Below, in pieces: positions 1 to 12,731 of a stretch of DNA of 64,000 nucleotides. The position numbers and the translations under genes were made by a program. Below the pieces are notes generated by a model. The model was given only the letters and a program-made list of their open reading frames with translations, was not told the origin of the DNA and did not search any database. Source of the stretch: Aspidapion aeneum (Eukaryota > Arthropoda > Insecta > Coleoptera > Brentidae); the NCBI GenBank assembly GCA_963576565.1, contig OY755038.1, forward strand, positions 14,454,087 through 14,518,086, read 5' to 3'. Every line of letters starts with the position of its first letter. Positions within the stretch are counted from its first letter, which is position 1.

Positions 1-661
1 ATCCTAATTTTTTCGAGAAAAATAAAGTTGGTCCGATTTCAAATTTTTTTATATGTTTGCGTTTCAGATGATTTTGACACTTTTTTGTTGCGCCGTCTGT
101 CTGTCTGTATGTCTGTCTGTAACGACCAACGCGCGTAACTCAAAAACCGCTTGCCCGATTTTAATGAAATTTGGTACCTAGGCTGGGTTTTGTGTCGAGA
201 TGGTCCCATTTCAAAATGAACAAAATCCACCAAGCCAAATAAAAGGGTAGGGGTAGATTTCAAAAATTAGAGTTTATGTAAAAATATGGCGTGTGTGATA
301 TCAAACGAAAGGTAATTGAATCTGGAGTTAAACAAAATACATTTTAGTTTATTTAAAAAGAAAGGGTCGGGGTAAAATTCAAAAATTAGTGTTTAAGTGG
401 AAATAGGGCGTGTGTGATATCAAACGAAAGGTAATTGAGTCTGGAGTTAAACAAAATAGTTTCGTTAGTTTAAAAAAAGGGTGGGGGTAGATTTGAAAAA
501 TTAGAATTTAAGTCAAAACATGGCTTGTGTGGTATCAAACCAAAGGTGATTGAGTCTAGAGTTCAATAAAATATATTTCAGTTTTTAGTTATATTAGCTC
601 ACACGTACACTATAACTATAGTACCTAGTGTGAGCTAAGGTGCCCATAGATTGGCAGAGTA
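1..661 (+). mobile_element. HINE/Helitron-like repeat, copy A (left end cut by window)
   Basis: Contains a TGTCTGTCTGTATGTCTG microsatellite, the motif AACTCAAAAACCGCTTGCCC, and three tandem units of about 120 bp with CAAACGAAAGGTAATTGA. It ends in a hairpin (CTCACAC to GTGTGAG) followed by GGTGCCCATAGATTGGCAGA. This order resembles Helentron-derived non-autonomous elements (mini-me/HINE); the class is inference. Related copies are at 2247-3388 and 60501-61120. Confidence 0.65.
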
Positions 662-1983
662 TTTTCTTAGCAAACATCAATAATTTTGTAGTTGTACTAA
701 TTCTAGTTACACTAGTTTATCAAAATTAAATTACGGATTATTTTTGTATGTTTGTGTTTCGTATAATTGCAAATTTGTTTTCATATTTTTGCGAAAAATC
801 TCGACTTTTGGTAAAATGTGAAAATTGTAGAAAAACATGTTGAATGCAAAAATTACCTGGTTGATTTTGATGCACGAGAGTAATTTTTTTAAATATTTCC
901 TGAAGAATAAGAGAAACTTATGATTGTCAAAATTATGGTAATAAACTTTTACATGAAATGTCAAATAGCTATAATTTTTCGAAAACATCGCTCTTCATAT
1001 GGGATTTTTAACACACCAGGGAAATATTCTGGCTAATCTCTAAGGATGGTCAATATTTCTGGCAAGTAAAAAAGACATGAAATGATATGAGAGAGCCCTT
1101 ATTTTCTTAGTTTTGATAGTTTATGAGATAATGGGTTGTATTATAACGAAAGCTTAGAATACAATCTGCCTCTTATTTAAAAGCCCCAAAGCCGTGCCAG
1201 ACTTATCTGATGCCTATAAATTTGACATATTCAATGATGTTAATGTTTCTTAGACCGTACAAATGAGCGGGAGTGATTATTTGGCGTATTTTAAGAATAA
1301 AAGTTTCCATGCACATAGGTCTGCAAATGCTTTGTTGCCAATTCACAGAAATTAATAATTTTTGTTATTTTTCGTTGATAGCTCTTGCAGTTTTTAAGAT
1401 ATTAAGCTCAAACCTGAAACCTAAATTCAACTACAGGGTGTACATTATTAGACATGCCAAATAATAATTAGAATCTAAAAGAAATTATTTTTTCAGCAGT
1501 AATACTCTTTTTTCACCTTCCCTGAACCTGGTGGGTCATTGATACATTCTAAGATACAGAATAAATTCCTGGTTTTATCTAGAAAGTTTTTGGCCTTTTG
1601 CAGTTTTTTTGTATCTGCGACTGTTAAAGCAAAAAATTAATTAACTATTTTTTTAGATTGGATATTAGAGCTTTTCTGGCGAGTCTTTCGTGATGGTAAA
1701 TAACAGCCAGACTAATTTTCTCTATGACATTATAGTATAATCAACCATGTGAAAAAATTTCAAAACTAAGAAAATAAGTTCCTAATTTTCCCATATTGAA
1801 GACGCCGCCAGTGCATTTTCCTACTTTGTAAATCAGCCAGAGTAATTTTTAGTTATAGTGTAACATCAGTTTGTATGTTTCGTTTCAAGTCGCCTTATAT
1901 AGATTTACTAACCTTTTGAACCTATCGGAAAATCATTGCCAGAATAAAAAATTGTTGATTATTTTAAAAATTTTAAAACTTAC
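662..1983 (+). other. AT-rich sequence downstream of TRMU exon 4
   Basis: I looked on the minus strand for the TRMU C-terminal barrel and found no convincing exon. Frames at 731-988 and 1273-1464 are low-complexity and not conserved. Confidence 0.4.
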
Positions 1984-4638
1984 TTCTCTTATGAAGTTTT
2001 GAAAATTTCGGGATCCAATAAAGCATATCCCCATACTTTCAGGTTTAATTGCGAATTTTTCCATATCATTTTCCAAAGCCAGCTGTTTTACCTCCCATTT
2101 CATCAATTCCCCCAAAGGAAACATTGTTTTTCTCAGTGCTTCTTGGGGAATTTGACTCAGGAAAAAGGTTTGATCTTTTTTGGTATCATTTGATCTTAGT
2201 AACCTAATAGCTAAAAAAATTATACTGTGAAACCGGTGGTCTTTTTAGCTCACACTACTACTATACTATAGCAGTGTGAGCTATGGTGATCCTAATTTTT
2301 TCAAGAAAAAAGAAGTTGCTCCAATTTCAAAATTTTTTATATATCTTTGCTTTTCAGATGATTTTGAAACTTTTTTGTTGCACCATATGTCTGTCTGTCT
2401 GTAATGACCAACGCGCATAACTCAAAAACCGCTTGCCCGATTTAAATGAAATTTGGTACCTAGCCTGGATCTTGGGTCGAGATGGTCCCATTTAAAAATG
2501 AACAAAATTCACCAAACACAAGCCAAATAAAAAGTAGATTTAAAAAATTAGAGTTTATGTAAAAATATGGTGTGTGTGACATCAAACGAAAGGTAATTGA
2601 GTCTGGAGTTAAACAAAATACATCTAAGTTTATTTTTAAAAAAGGGTGAGGGTAGATTTCAAAAATTAGAGTTTAAGTGAAAATATGGTGTGTGTGATAT
2701 CAAACAAAAGGTAATTGAGTCTGAAGTTAAACAAAATATTTTTTTTTTTAAGGGTGGGGTAGATTTCAAAAATTAGAGTTTAAGTCAAAACATGGCTTGT
2801 GCGGTATCAAACGAAAGGTAACTGAGGCTTGAGTTGAATAAAAAATATTTCCGTTTTTAGTTATATTAGCACACATACACTATAACTATAGTATAGTTTT
2901 TGCAAAGTCAGTTGAACAAAGGTTAAACGACCATCGGCATATCCTTTAAAGAAAGTGACATGGGCGGCGGTAGATACACTCATAATAGATAATAAAACTT
3001 TCTATTCCTACACCTACAGAAACGACACTGATTGATTTTCTAACTATGCATACCGCCGACTAAAGGGGTCCCGAAAAGCTCACCCAAAAGCAATTAAAAG
3101 CGCATCTCAAAAAAATCTGCCAATGAGGTGCCGTCTATCCACCTGTGCTGGGTCGGTCAGAAAACAAATAATTTGTGCTCGGACCCCAAAGAGCCGCGCC
3201 GCGCCTTTTCTCTGTCGGTAGGGTTGAAATTATACCAGGAAGATTTTATATGAATTTGGATAACTTTTGAAGGGCAGATTTAAGCAAAATTTCATGAAAT
3301 CAATAGAACCCTGTATTAGGAGCATTTCAGGTGACTTTGCAAAAACTATAGCTAGTGTGAGCTTAGGTGACCATATATTGGCAGAGTACTTTTAAATTCT
3401 ACTGGGTCTAAAACTAGAGACTGAAGTCACATTGGTTGTATGATTTTATGACCTTTTGAAATAAAATGGTATGACTTAATGTTTTCAAAATTTTTTCTTG
3501 ATACAAATTTTATCTCTCACTTTTGTTCAAGCATTTTCCTTTTGTTTTATGACAATTTTATGACTATAACTTTAAATAATATAACTTTTTATGGCACTTG
3601 ACCATTGATCAGCCTGAAGCACTCTAAAACTGATGTCCTTGATGCTAAATTTTAGTTTTTTATTGCTTGTCATTTTAGGTTACTTATTTCAATATTTAAT
3701 TCTTACAAGGAGAAGTGACTTTTTCCCAAAAATTCTATAAAATTGTCTGCTTATTTACCTAATCTACATAAGAAGTACCTTTGTCAGTTTGAAAATTTTC
3801 CAGAAAAGGGCCAAAACTTGTATTTGCATAGTGGCCAGTTGCAATTGCATCCACTTTCAGTTCTTCCATTGCATATTTATAAAAATGGTTAAACTTGATG
3901 TTTTTATTGCATAGTATGTCAGGATTTGGAGTGTAGCCATTTTCATAATCTTTTATGAGATTACTAAAAGTCAATAACAAAAAGTTCTGGTTATACTTTT
4001 TGTTAAAAAGAAAAATTGAAACTTAAAAGTTTAAATAATTTTTTATTTATAAACCTATTTATTTCTGAAACTAGCCTGTTTCTTTTTAATTGTTTATAAC
4101 ACAGTTTTTTTCTGAATCCAGCACTAGCACATCTAACCCTAGGTACAGTGAATGGTCTCTGAAAAATACTTTAATAAAATCCCTTGTCTGATGAATTTAG
4201 AATATTTGTGATTTAGGCAAGTTGGATTGCCAGTTTTATGGTATAGAATAAAACTGGACTGCAACTGATCTGCCATATTATGTGTTATTAAACACCAAGC
4301 AAGATTGGTAATCATCATAAGTTTTTATCTTACCAGAAAACTTCATTCCAATACTGTTTTACAAAATTAACATGATGTAAAGGAATATTAAGTTTACTAC
4401 ACAATATGCGGGCATCGTTAAAATCAGCATCTGCTGAGCATCTTCCAGTTTCATCTCTAATATCCCAGTTTTGCATAAAGACACCTTGTACTTCAAAACC
4501 TGTGGTAAAAATAAATAATATGTAATTTAGGATGAAGAAATTTATTTAAAATTAAGACTAACCTTTTCTTTTTAAAATTAGAGCAGCAACAGCACTATCC
4601 ACTCCGCCAGAAACACCTAAAGCTACTTTTTTAAACAT
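1984..4638 (-). CDS. TRMU: Mitochondrial tRNA-specific 2-thiouridylase (MnmA/TRMU family), 5' exons only
   Basis: The family thiolates U34 of mitochondrial Lys, Glu and Gln tRNAs using ATP and persulfide sulfur. Exon 1 (4563-4638) begins [20 protein letters not shown], the PP-loop ATP-binding motif. Exon 2 (4334-4499) encodes [12 protein letters not shown] and joins exon 1 in phase with good splice sites. Exon 3 (from 3963 to about 3769 or lower) carries [10 protein letters not shown] and ATGHYA, the conserved catalytic-cysteine and active-site blocks. Exon 4 (1984 to about 2199) carries [15 protein letters not shown] and GICFIG, and ends at a consensus GTAAGT donor. The C-terminal beta-barrel exons are not recognisable in 1-1983 and may lie beyond the window edge. 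The exon 3-to-4 join is unclear: the strongest donor at 3762 follows an in-frame TAG. A small exon may be missing, or the copy may be damaged. Repeats fill the intron between exons 3 and 4. Family identity is certain; integrity is not. Confidence 0.85.
2247..3388 (+). mobile_element. HINE/Helitron-like repeat, copy B, interrupted by a MITE
   Basis: Begins with the AGCTCACAC hairpin arm, then the same microsatellite and roughly 120-bp units as copy A. It is broken at 2891 by the TA-flanked MITE (2892-3350) and resumes with GCTAGTGTGAGC and the GGCAGAGTA terminus. It lies in the TRMU intron between exons 3 and 4. Confidence 0.7.
2892..3350. mobile_element. MITE with TATAGTTTTTGCAAAGTCA ends, copy 1
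   Basis: The left end and the inverted right end (TGACTTTGCAAAAACTATA) match over 19 bp and are TA-bounded, as for Tc1/mariner MITEs. It interrupts the hairpin of repeat copy B. A second copy is at 58863-59361. Confidence 0.85.
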
Positions 4639-4854
4639 ATTTTACATTTTAAAAATTTGAATTTTTTCAGAAAATAAGTTAGGTTATTTGGGCTTAGAGA
4701 AAAACTTGGTTGGTTTTAGTAGTTTAAAAATTCGAGAGCATCATGCGGTGTTGCCACGCTGAAAAAAAATTAAAAAGCGGTAAGCGCCATCTGTTGAAAG
4801 AGCCTTCTACAAATTGACCAACGAAAATAATTAACGTAACGAATTAACTTAAAA

Positions 4855-4975
4855 AAACCCCATATCATTATCTTTGAGACAACTTTTTTTTCGTTGGCCT
4901 ATGCTATTTATTATGGTAAACAGTTGCTAACTGTCAAAAAGTTATCTCAAAAATTATGATACCTTTGCCATTATT
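4855..4975 (+). repeat. Short dispersed repeat, upstream of TRMU
   Basis: Contains TTGGCCTATGCTATTTATTA and GTCAAAAAGTTATCTCAAAA. Two further copies in head-to-head arrangement make the palindrome at 32925-33181. Confidence 0.65.
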
Positions 4976-5171
4976 TTTCTAATTAAATTTAATGGAGGAT
5001 GATTTGATTTGTAAAATGAAACTGCAACTTTTTTCTTTAAAAATAAATTTTACATTACAAAAGTTGCTAAGATTTTGTTAAATGTATGAGCACACAGATG
5101 AGCATTAAAATAGACTTTAAGAAAAAAATGTTTATTAATATTAAGAATATAATCCATAAAACCTAGATAAA

Positions 5172-5177
5172 TTTATT
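5172..5177 (-). terminator. Polyadenylation signal of PSMA4
   Basis: AATAAA on the minus strand, 30 nt downstream of the PSMA4 stop codon. It is the only canonical hexamer close to the stop, so a short 3' UTR is likely. Confidence 0.6.
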
Positions 5178-5206
5178 GAAAAAAATAAACCTTAAAATTC
5201 TATTTT

Positions 5207-8200
5207 TTACGCAGTTGCTTTGGCGGCTGCTTCTTTTCTGTTAGCTTCCGCGGCAGCTTGTTCAGTTTTTTCAAACTCTGAAATCAATTCCTCAACTTCT
5301 TTTCCTGTGAGAATGTTGATTACTGTTTTGTCATTTATTCTTGTGAGTGTAGCCATTTCAACTGAAAAAATAATATAATGGATCGTTCATACTCGTCTTT
5401 TGTCTTGGTTTAGTCATGTCTTGTCATAAGAAAGTTAAAACCACTGTTTCTTATGGGAGTGTTCATACAATGCTTTTGTTTTTGATTAGTCTGTGTCTTA
5501 AGAGTTGCCAACTTTCAATCCTTAGGACAACGACTAAGACGAGTGACAGACATCAGCTGATATTTGTTGTTTTTTTTTTACAGAGCGTCCGAAGAGCGCA
5601 AGCGCGCGGACGAAATTTTGAATTTACCGCCATTAATCATGTTTTTAACAGAAAATCTCAACATAACCTCAAAATTTTATTTGTTTTTATTTTCTTTCTC
5701 GCTTTTGTTCTTTCGTGTCTGTGTTTCGTGCACAGATTAGGTTAAATAAGATTGTTTTGTGTAGAAAATTACTTTTGAAAAGGGGCCTTTTTATTGAAAT
5801 TGAATTTTTTTTCAGTGGGTTATGACTAAGACTAATCAGAAACAAAAGACGAGTATGAACAGCCGATTTTGTTTAAGACAGCTAAGACTAATCAAAGAAC
5901 AAAGACTAATCAAAAACAAAAGACTAAGACGAGTATGAACAATACTTAAGAGTGAAAGTCATGTAAAATTAGAAGTCAGGTAAGGTTAGGTCAAGGGTTC
6001 AGTTCAAAATTTGTGTCATTTTATATTGGTTAAATTAGAGTGACCATACGTCCGGATAAAGCCAGACAATTCCGGCTTTCTTCGTCCGGCTTTTTGGCGA
6101 TCCAAGAGACCTTAGGAAGGAAGGAATCTAGGGGGCTACAGCTCCAAGCATAAAATTAGTTTCCCTAAACGAAATGAGCACAATTTATCAGGAATGAACT
6201 ATTCAAGTCACTTAAACATTTTTCCGCAAATTTTTAGCACCATTTATTTTTAAATTATTTAATTTTTTTAAAGTTTTCGCTTGCTGCATCAGTTTTTTTT
6301 TGTTTTAACCAAAAATTTTCTTCTTCGGCAGCATTTTTCGCGAAAGCTACTTTATTTTTCTGTGGTGTAATTTTTTTCGCGGCGAGCGCATTTTTTAAAA
6401 ATTTTCTAGTAGTCTTTAGATTGCAATTTTTTCCTAGAAATTGCTTTTATGCGCGATTTAATCTGAAAAGTGTAAAATTTTTCCGAAATTTTTGCCTGCA
6501 CCTGCGGCACAATTTTTTTCACTTTTTCAGTTTTTTTTTTAATTTTGCTGAAACTTCTAGCGGCACTTTTTGATGCTTTTAGTGCTTAATTTTTTTAATT
6601 TTCGCCTTTTTTTCTAAAAACCTTCGGTCTAGCGCCATTTTTCCCGAAAGGTACCTACTTCTTTTTATTCGATTGTCCAGTACCTACATAGTTAGATTTT
6701 TTCTAGATTGCAACTTTTTATTCATCTTGTGTGTTTCAGGCATTTTCGCCCCAAGAGACTTTTTTTTGGTCACCATATTTTTTAGGGACGGTTTTTTTAA
6801 ATTACCCGTTTTGTCTGGATTTTTTTATCGAAAATCCGGCTTTTTTGTCTTGGATGTCCTCCTTTTAGCGAAACCCATATGGTCACCCTAGTTAAATTGT
6901 GTAATAAGGGTATGGTTAGTTCTTAGGTTATTTTATTTACCAAAAAAAAATTGTTGAAAATCCTACCTTTTTCTGAAGTAAGCTTGGTCATGTCCAGAGT
7001 TTTACTCAAAACTTTAACTGCTAGTGTCTTTGCAGCCTTCAAAGTCATTGCCCCTTCTTTGTATTCTTGTTTTAAACTAGAAATGGCTGCCTAAAAAATG
7101 CTAATGTAAATTTTCTGTCAAATTTTAAACCTACCGTCAAACGGGGTGGATCGAGACGATTTTCAGATATTTTTTCAAATAACTTTTTTTCTAAAAATGC
7201 TATAGACTTCAAACCACCGCCAAATGATAGCTTACCGTTGGAGCTTTAAAATAACATGTCACAAATATCGGTCACTTTGACAGGTGATTTTGTATATTTT
7301 TTTTCCGGGACACCCCATTTTTTTCAGTGTTAAGGCTTGATTATCCCCTCAATTGGGACAGAGAAGATTAAAAAAATTATTTTGCAAAAAAAAAACCGGA
7401 AAAAACCCTTAAAAATAAGCCAGAAAACGAGGTTTATTCATTTTGTAGGTTTTTTTGTGTGCTGCTTCATTCAAAAAGCTAAAGCAAACTGGCCGACGAC
7501 TTGCAGAAACGCGTTCACTAAGAAATCGCCTATGAGTTTGGAATATTATTGAACCTAAAAACATTGACCTTAAGAATCAAACAAGTTTCATGGCTAATCG
7601 GGCAAAAAAGGAGTTTTTTGTTTTTCTCATATTTTTCCGTGGGTAGCCCGACAGCTTATGGCTTAACCTCAGAAGAGTTACGAGAGAAACAAAAAACAAA
7701 AACAGGCGAAACACTGCTATACAATATCGATCAATGAAAAGATCGAATGCAAATAAAAGAAAACAGCTATAGTCCGTGACCTACGACAGCTTTGTCTTTT
7801 CAGGCCGGATCAACGCATTTTGCATTTTTACCCGCATCAAGACAGTGAGTGTCAATCAACGGAATTTTTAAGCCAAATAATACTAACAAACGTGAAATTT
7901 CGTACCCGTGAATTTAAAAATCAAAAAAGTTTCATGGCTAATCGGGTAAAAAAGGAGTTTTTGTTTTTCTCATATTTTTCCGTGGGTAGCCCGAAAGCTT
8001 AACCTCACGGGGGTCCAAGATCTAATGGACACCTAATAAGTGTTGACAGTTAACTGTTTTTATTATTATCACACTTTATTAGCAAAATATATTGCTCTTT
8101 ACAATGTCATTATAAATACAAATAGGTAGATAAGTATTTACATCAAAAAAAAAATCTACAAAGTTTTCACATAATGAGCACACTTTGTTTTAAAATTTTT

Positions 8201-11200
8201 CAATGAAGTGCATTCTTTCATGTCTCTAGGGATGCTATTAAACAATCTTAAACCTATACTGAATACCGTTTCACTTTGAAAATCAGCAATATAGAAATCG
8301 TTTACTGATCTTGACCTAGTGTTATGAGTATGAATATCTCGAACATAAACTATCTCACCAGTTAAATATGTGGGCAACATATTATTTTTGAGTTTGAAAA
8401 CAAAGACTAACATGTTGTATGAGGCTCGTTGTTGAACATTCATAAGGTTTAATCTGTCAAGCATATTTCTAATAGGAGTTCGCTTATTACATAATAAAAT
8501 TGCCCTCATGCAACGGTTCTGCAGTTTCTGTAACATGTTTTTCTGACCTGCATTTAAAAAATGAAACAATGTTCCACAATAATCAAAATGTGGTGCAATA
8601 ATTGATTTGTAAATTGTAAGTTTAGTGAATAATGAAACTTTATTATTTAGCCTATACATGAAACCTGCTTTCTTTGCGATTTTCTTTTTTATGTACTCGC
8701 AGTGTAGAGAAAGGTTGAGCTCAGGATCTAACATTACGCCTAGATATTTAAAGGATTTAACCTCTTCTATTTGAGAATTTTCAATAACAATGTTGAGTTT
8801 GTTTTTATTCTTAAGTTGATTTAAATTATGTTTTGAGGATAAAATCATAAATTTTGTTTTGTTTATATTTAATTTAAGTCCATTTTCTATCAACCACACA
8901 TGCAAGTTATTAAGATCTTCATTTAAATTTTTTTCAATGTTTTGAAATTCGTTGATATCGCAAATGAAATACAGTATTGTATCATCTGCAAATAGTTTGA
9001 TTTTGCAATACTTTATGTGTTTAACTATGTCGTTAATAAAAATAAGAAATAAAATGGGCCCCAGTACTGATCCCTGAGGAACACCATGATCAGTTTCTAT
9101 TTTTCCTGATACTGAGTTTTTAAATTTAACCTTTTGAAATCTTTTTTTCAAATAGCTCTTAAACCATTTCAATACATTACCTGTAATGCCATATTTTTTC
9201 ATCTTTTGTAATAGTAAATCAATGTTAACAGTTTCAAAGGCTCTGCTAAGATCTAAGAAAACTACCCCAATTACTTTTTTATTATTTATCTGAGATCTCC
9301 AAGAGGATGTTAAAAACTGCAAAGCTGTTTCACATGAATGAGCCTTCCTATAGCCTGATTGTTCACTAATTAAAATATTATTTTGATTGATATAATGCAT
9401 CAACTGATCTTTTACCAGTAATTCCAGAGCTTTTTCATAAACAGGTAACGTATTAATGGGCCTATGTTCTGTACAAAGAATAGTTTTTGGTACTTTTTCT
9501 ATTGGAATTACGGTTGAGCACTTCCACGCATCCGGAACGACACCCCGTGACAAGGACATATTTATCAGTTCTAAAAAGTAATCACCAACTATTTCAATGG
9601 CTAATTTAAATGACTTCAAATCAATGCCGTCCTCATCACTGGATCCCTTTCCCATGCCTGCAATTTTTTGTTTTAATTCGTGAATATCAATAATTCTAAA
9701 ACTATCAAACGAACCATCTAACTGATTAATTTTTTGCAATACAAAGTCACATCCCATTATACTTTTAGTAGAAGTTACGATATCTTTAATACTTTCTGTA
9801 AAATATACATTAAAATTTTGTGCAATCTCTAACTCATTTTCAAGTTGTCTGTCTTTGAATTTTATTTTTGAGGGTTTTTCATGTCTTTTTCCATTAACTA
9901 GTTCTTTAATAGATTGCCACATTTTTTTTGTATCATGTTTGTTTTCATCAATTTTTTCTTCATAATATTTTTTTGTTTCATGTCTTATTTTGGTCGTGAC
10001 CTTGTTTCTAATTTTTTTATATTTATCCCAGTCTTCCTCTAATCCTGACTCCTTTGCTAATCTAAACAAGTTGTCTCTATTTTGAAAATCCTGCATAAGT
10101 TCATAGCTGAACCAAACCTGAAGCTTAAAATTATTAAAGATTTTAACCTCTTTGATTGGTGCATGACAATCAAGAGTTTCTGCAATATTTTTCGTGAATA
10201 CATTTGCTAAATTATTTAAATTTGAATTACATGTTGTCCAATTTAGGCTTAGCAAGGAGAGTTTAAATTGATCTTTTGTAAAGTTAGAAAAATTTCTTTT
10301 ATGAATGATTACTTTGTTGTTTTGTTGTGGTACTCGATCAACTAAGGATACTAGTAGGTTGGAATGATCTGAAATTTTAGGTTTATCTGATACTGAGTGG
10401 TTGACAATTTTATTGTTTGAAATTATATAATCAATCAGAGTTTTGCTAGTTGAAGTCACCCTAGTGTATTCAGTAACCATTTGGTATAATCCTAAATAAT
10501 TTAGTAAACTTTTTATTTGCCTACTGTACACTGAGTCTACACTAATGTCTATATTAAAATCCCCTAGAATTATTAATGGGCATCCATGTGATAAAAGCTC
10601 TTCTAATTTTGACTCTAAGGCATCCAAAAAGTCAGACTTAGAGGCACTAGGAGAATGATATAGTGCACATATGATATAATTTGATTTTTTTATATTTACT
10701 TTGACTGCTAAAAACCACAAGTTCATTTGAAGCGAATATTTTAGGATTTCCCGATATTCAATGTCATTTCTTACATAAATAATAGTTCCACCTGTGTGTC
10801 TGCTTGTTGAATTACATTGCACCATATCATACCCTGTTATTGATATTTCGTTTTGATAAATATCATCAGTAACACAAGTCTCTGACAAGCACAAGATTAA
10901 AGGATTGTGACAAAATATAGCAAATAAAACACTATCAAAGTTTTTGATGATACTTGAACAGTTTGTATAAAATATGTCTGTTACTGATTCCTTCTCGGTT
11001 TTTCTAAAAAATCACTTACCAAAATGCCTTTTGGCCATAAATGTGGATCCAAGAAATCATTATTCAAATAGAATGGAATACCGACCTTAAACGATCCAAC
11101 TCTGTCTTGATTTCCAAGTTGAAGTTTTTCGCATTCATAATTTTCGTTTGCACCAATTCGCTTTACAATTGAAATAACTTCAGCGTTCTGAGTGTTTGGT

Positions 11201-12693
11201 GTAAAACCAGTAACAAAAAAGTACTTATATTTCTTTACTACCTGGTTTTGATTGTCTGAATTATTTCCAAAAACCACTCGATTTCTGCGATACTGATTAT
11301 TTTGTCGTGGATTATTCCGGTAGTTATTGTAGTATTGTCCAGACATGTTTCTGTTTGACTTCATTTTGTTTTGGTTTTCATAAGTATGTAATTCTTTTTC
11401 ATCACCCTCATCCAAGTTTATGATCTCGGACATTTTCTCAGCATATTCGGATTCTAAACGTGGCCGCATTTTTGTAGTCTTATTATATGTTTGAGGTCCC
11501 ATTTTTGTATCTAGCGCCGATGTACTAGTGTTGGCACTTATATTTGTATTTTGCACGTTTTTAATTTCTTGCTGATACGACTGTTTTTCAAGTTTCTCGA
11601 TTTTCTTGAAACAAAATTCTAACAGTCCTTCCAGTTTAGTAACCTTATCCTGCAATTCCTTCTCTTGATTTGATTTTTCTTGAAATTTATTTTGGTGAAA
11701 CGTAATGATTTCAGTTTGCATGGTATCATAAGCTTCAGAAAATTCTGCTGACTTCTTTTCTAGTGTCTTCTCAATTGTTTGTTTTGTTTCGTTTTCAATT
11801 TTTTTACAAAAATCTGTAAGTTCAGCGGTTTTATTAGATATAGATTTTTCTATCGTTGTTTTAGCATCATGTTCCAAATTTTGTGATAAACTTTGAAACT
11901 TTTGACTAATAATATTTGTGTTTGTCTCAAAAACGCTACTGATTTTCTGATCAACCACTTTACTAATGCATTCTTCTACACTCTTCAGCATTTGAGTTTG
12001 ATGTTGCGACATTGATTTAATTATTTCTGCGTTTATATTTACACACAGCTTATTGAATCGTTTCAGCTCATCTTTAACTATTTTGTTCATTTTAATGAAC
12101 TCTTTAACCTTCTCAGGGCTGCAGACGTCGCAGCAAAATATCAGTGAGCGCTCTTGGAGACGTGTAACGTATGCCTCAGATTTTGATAATTCAGAGCACT
12201 TCAAGCAAAACTGTTTTAAGCATATATCGCAGACTATTTTATAGCCTGCGTCCTCCTGAGATAACTCCAAATTACACTTCGAGCAAGACATTGTGGATAA
12301 ATTATTGTCTCACCCAGTACATTAATTTATTTGGTTAAAAGGAATAATAAATAATAATTTGTATAGCTATAGTTTTTAAATGTATAAGTTTTTTTTTTAT
12401 CAAGTTTTGAGCGATTGATTCCTTATCTCTCACAAAAACACAAATATATTGTTTGTTTTCTTTTCTTTTGTTTTTTATCATCAATATCGACGAGTTTTAT
12501 TTAACGAATTTAATGTAATTATTAAAATATAATGAACACATTCGCACTTGTATCACTGAAAGTTTTATGATAAAAACCTATTTTTTTTGTGATTATTATG
12601 ATATCAGATTTAATAATTAATTCGCACTTTAACTACTGTAAAATTACGTTTAAATGACCTCTCACTACTATGTGACCTCTATTGGGAATTTGC

Positions 12694-12731
<38 letters not shown>

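Noticed and set aside
5416..5745. 109-codon frame in PSMA4 intron 6
   Set aside because: It lies inside a MITE and its hydrophobic Phe/Leu content reflects T-rich sequence.
7337..8002. Short frames that might be a transposase of the 7.1-kb element
   Set aside because: No transposase motif, and the same segment is repeated (7560-7740 and 7857-8002), which produces the similar frames.
12697..12728. Poly(A) run as the tail of the LINE
   Set aside because: The LINE is on the minus strand and its 3' end is near 8050; the run is on the wrong side and in the wrong orientation.
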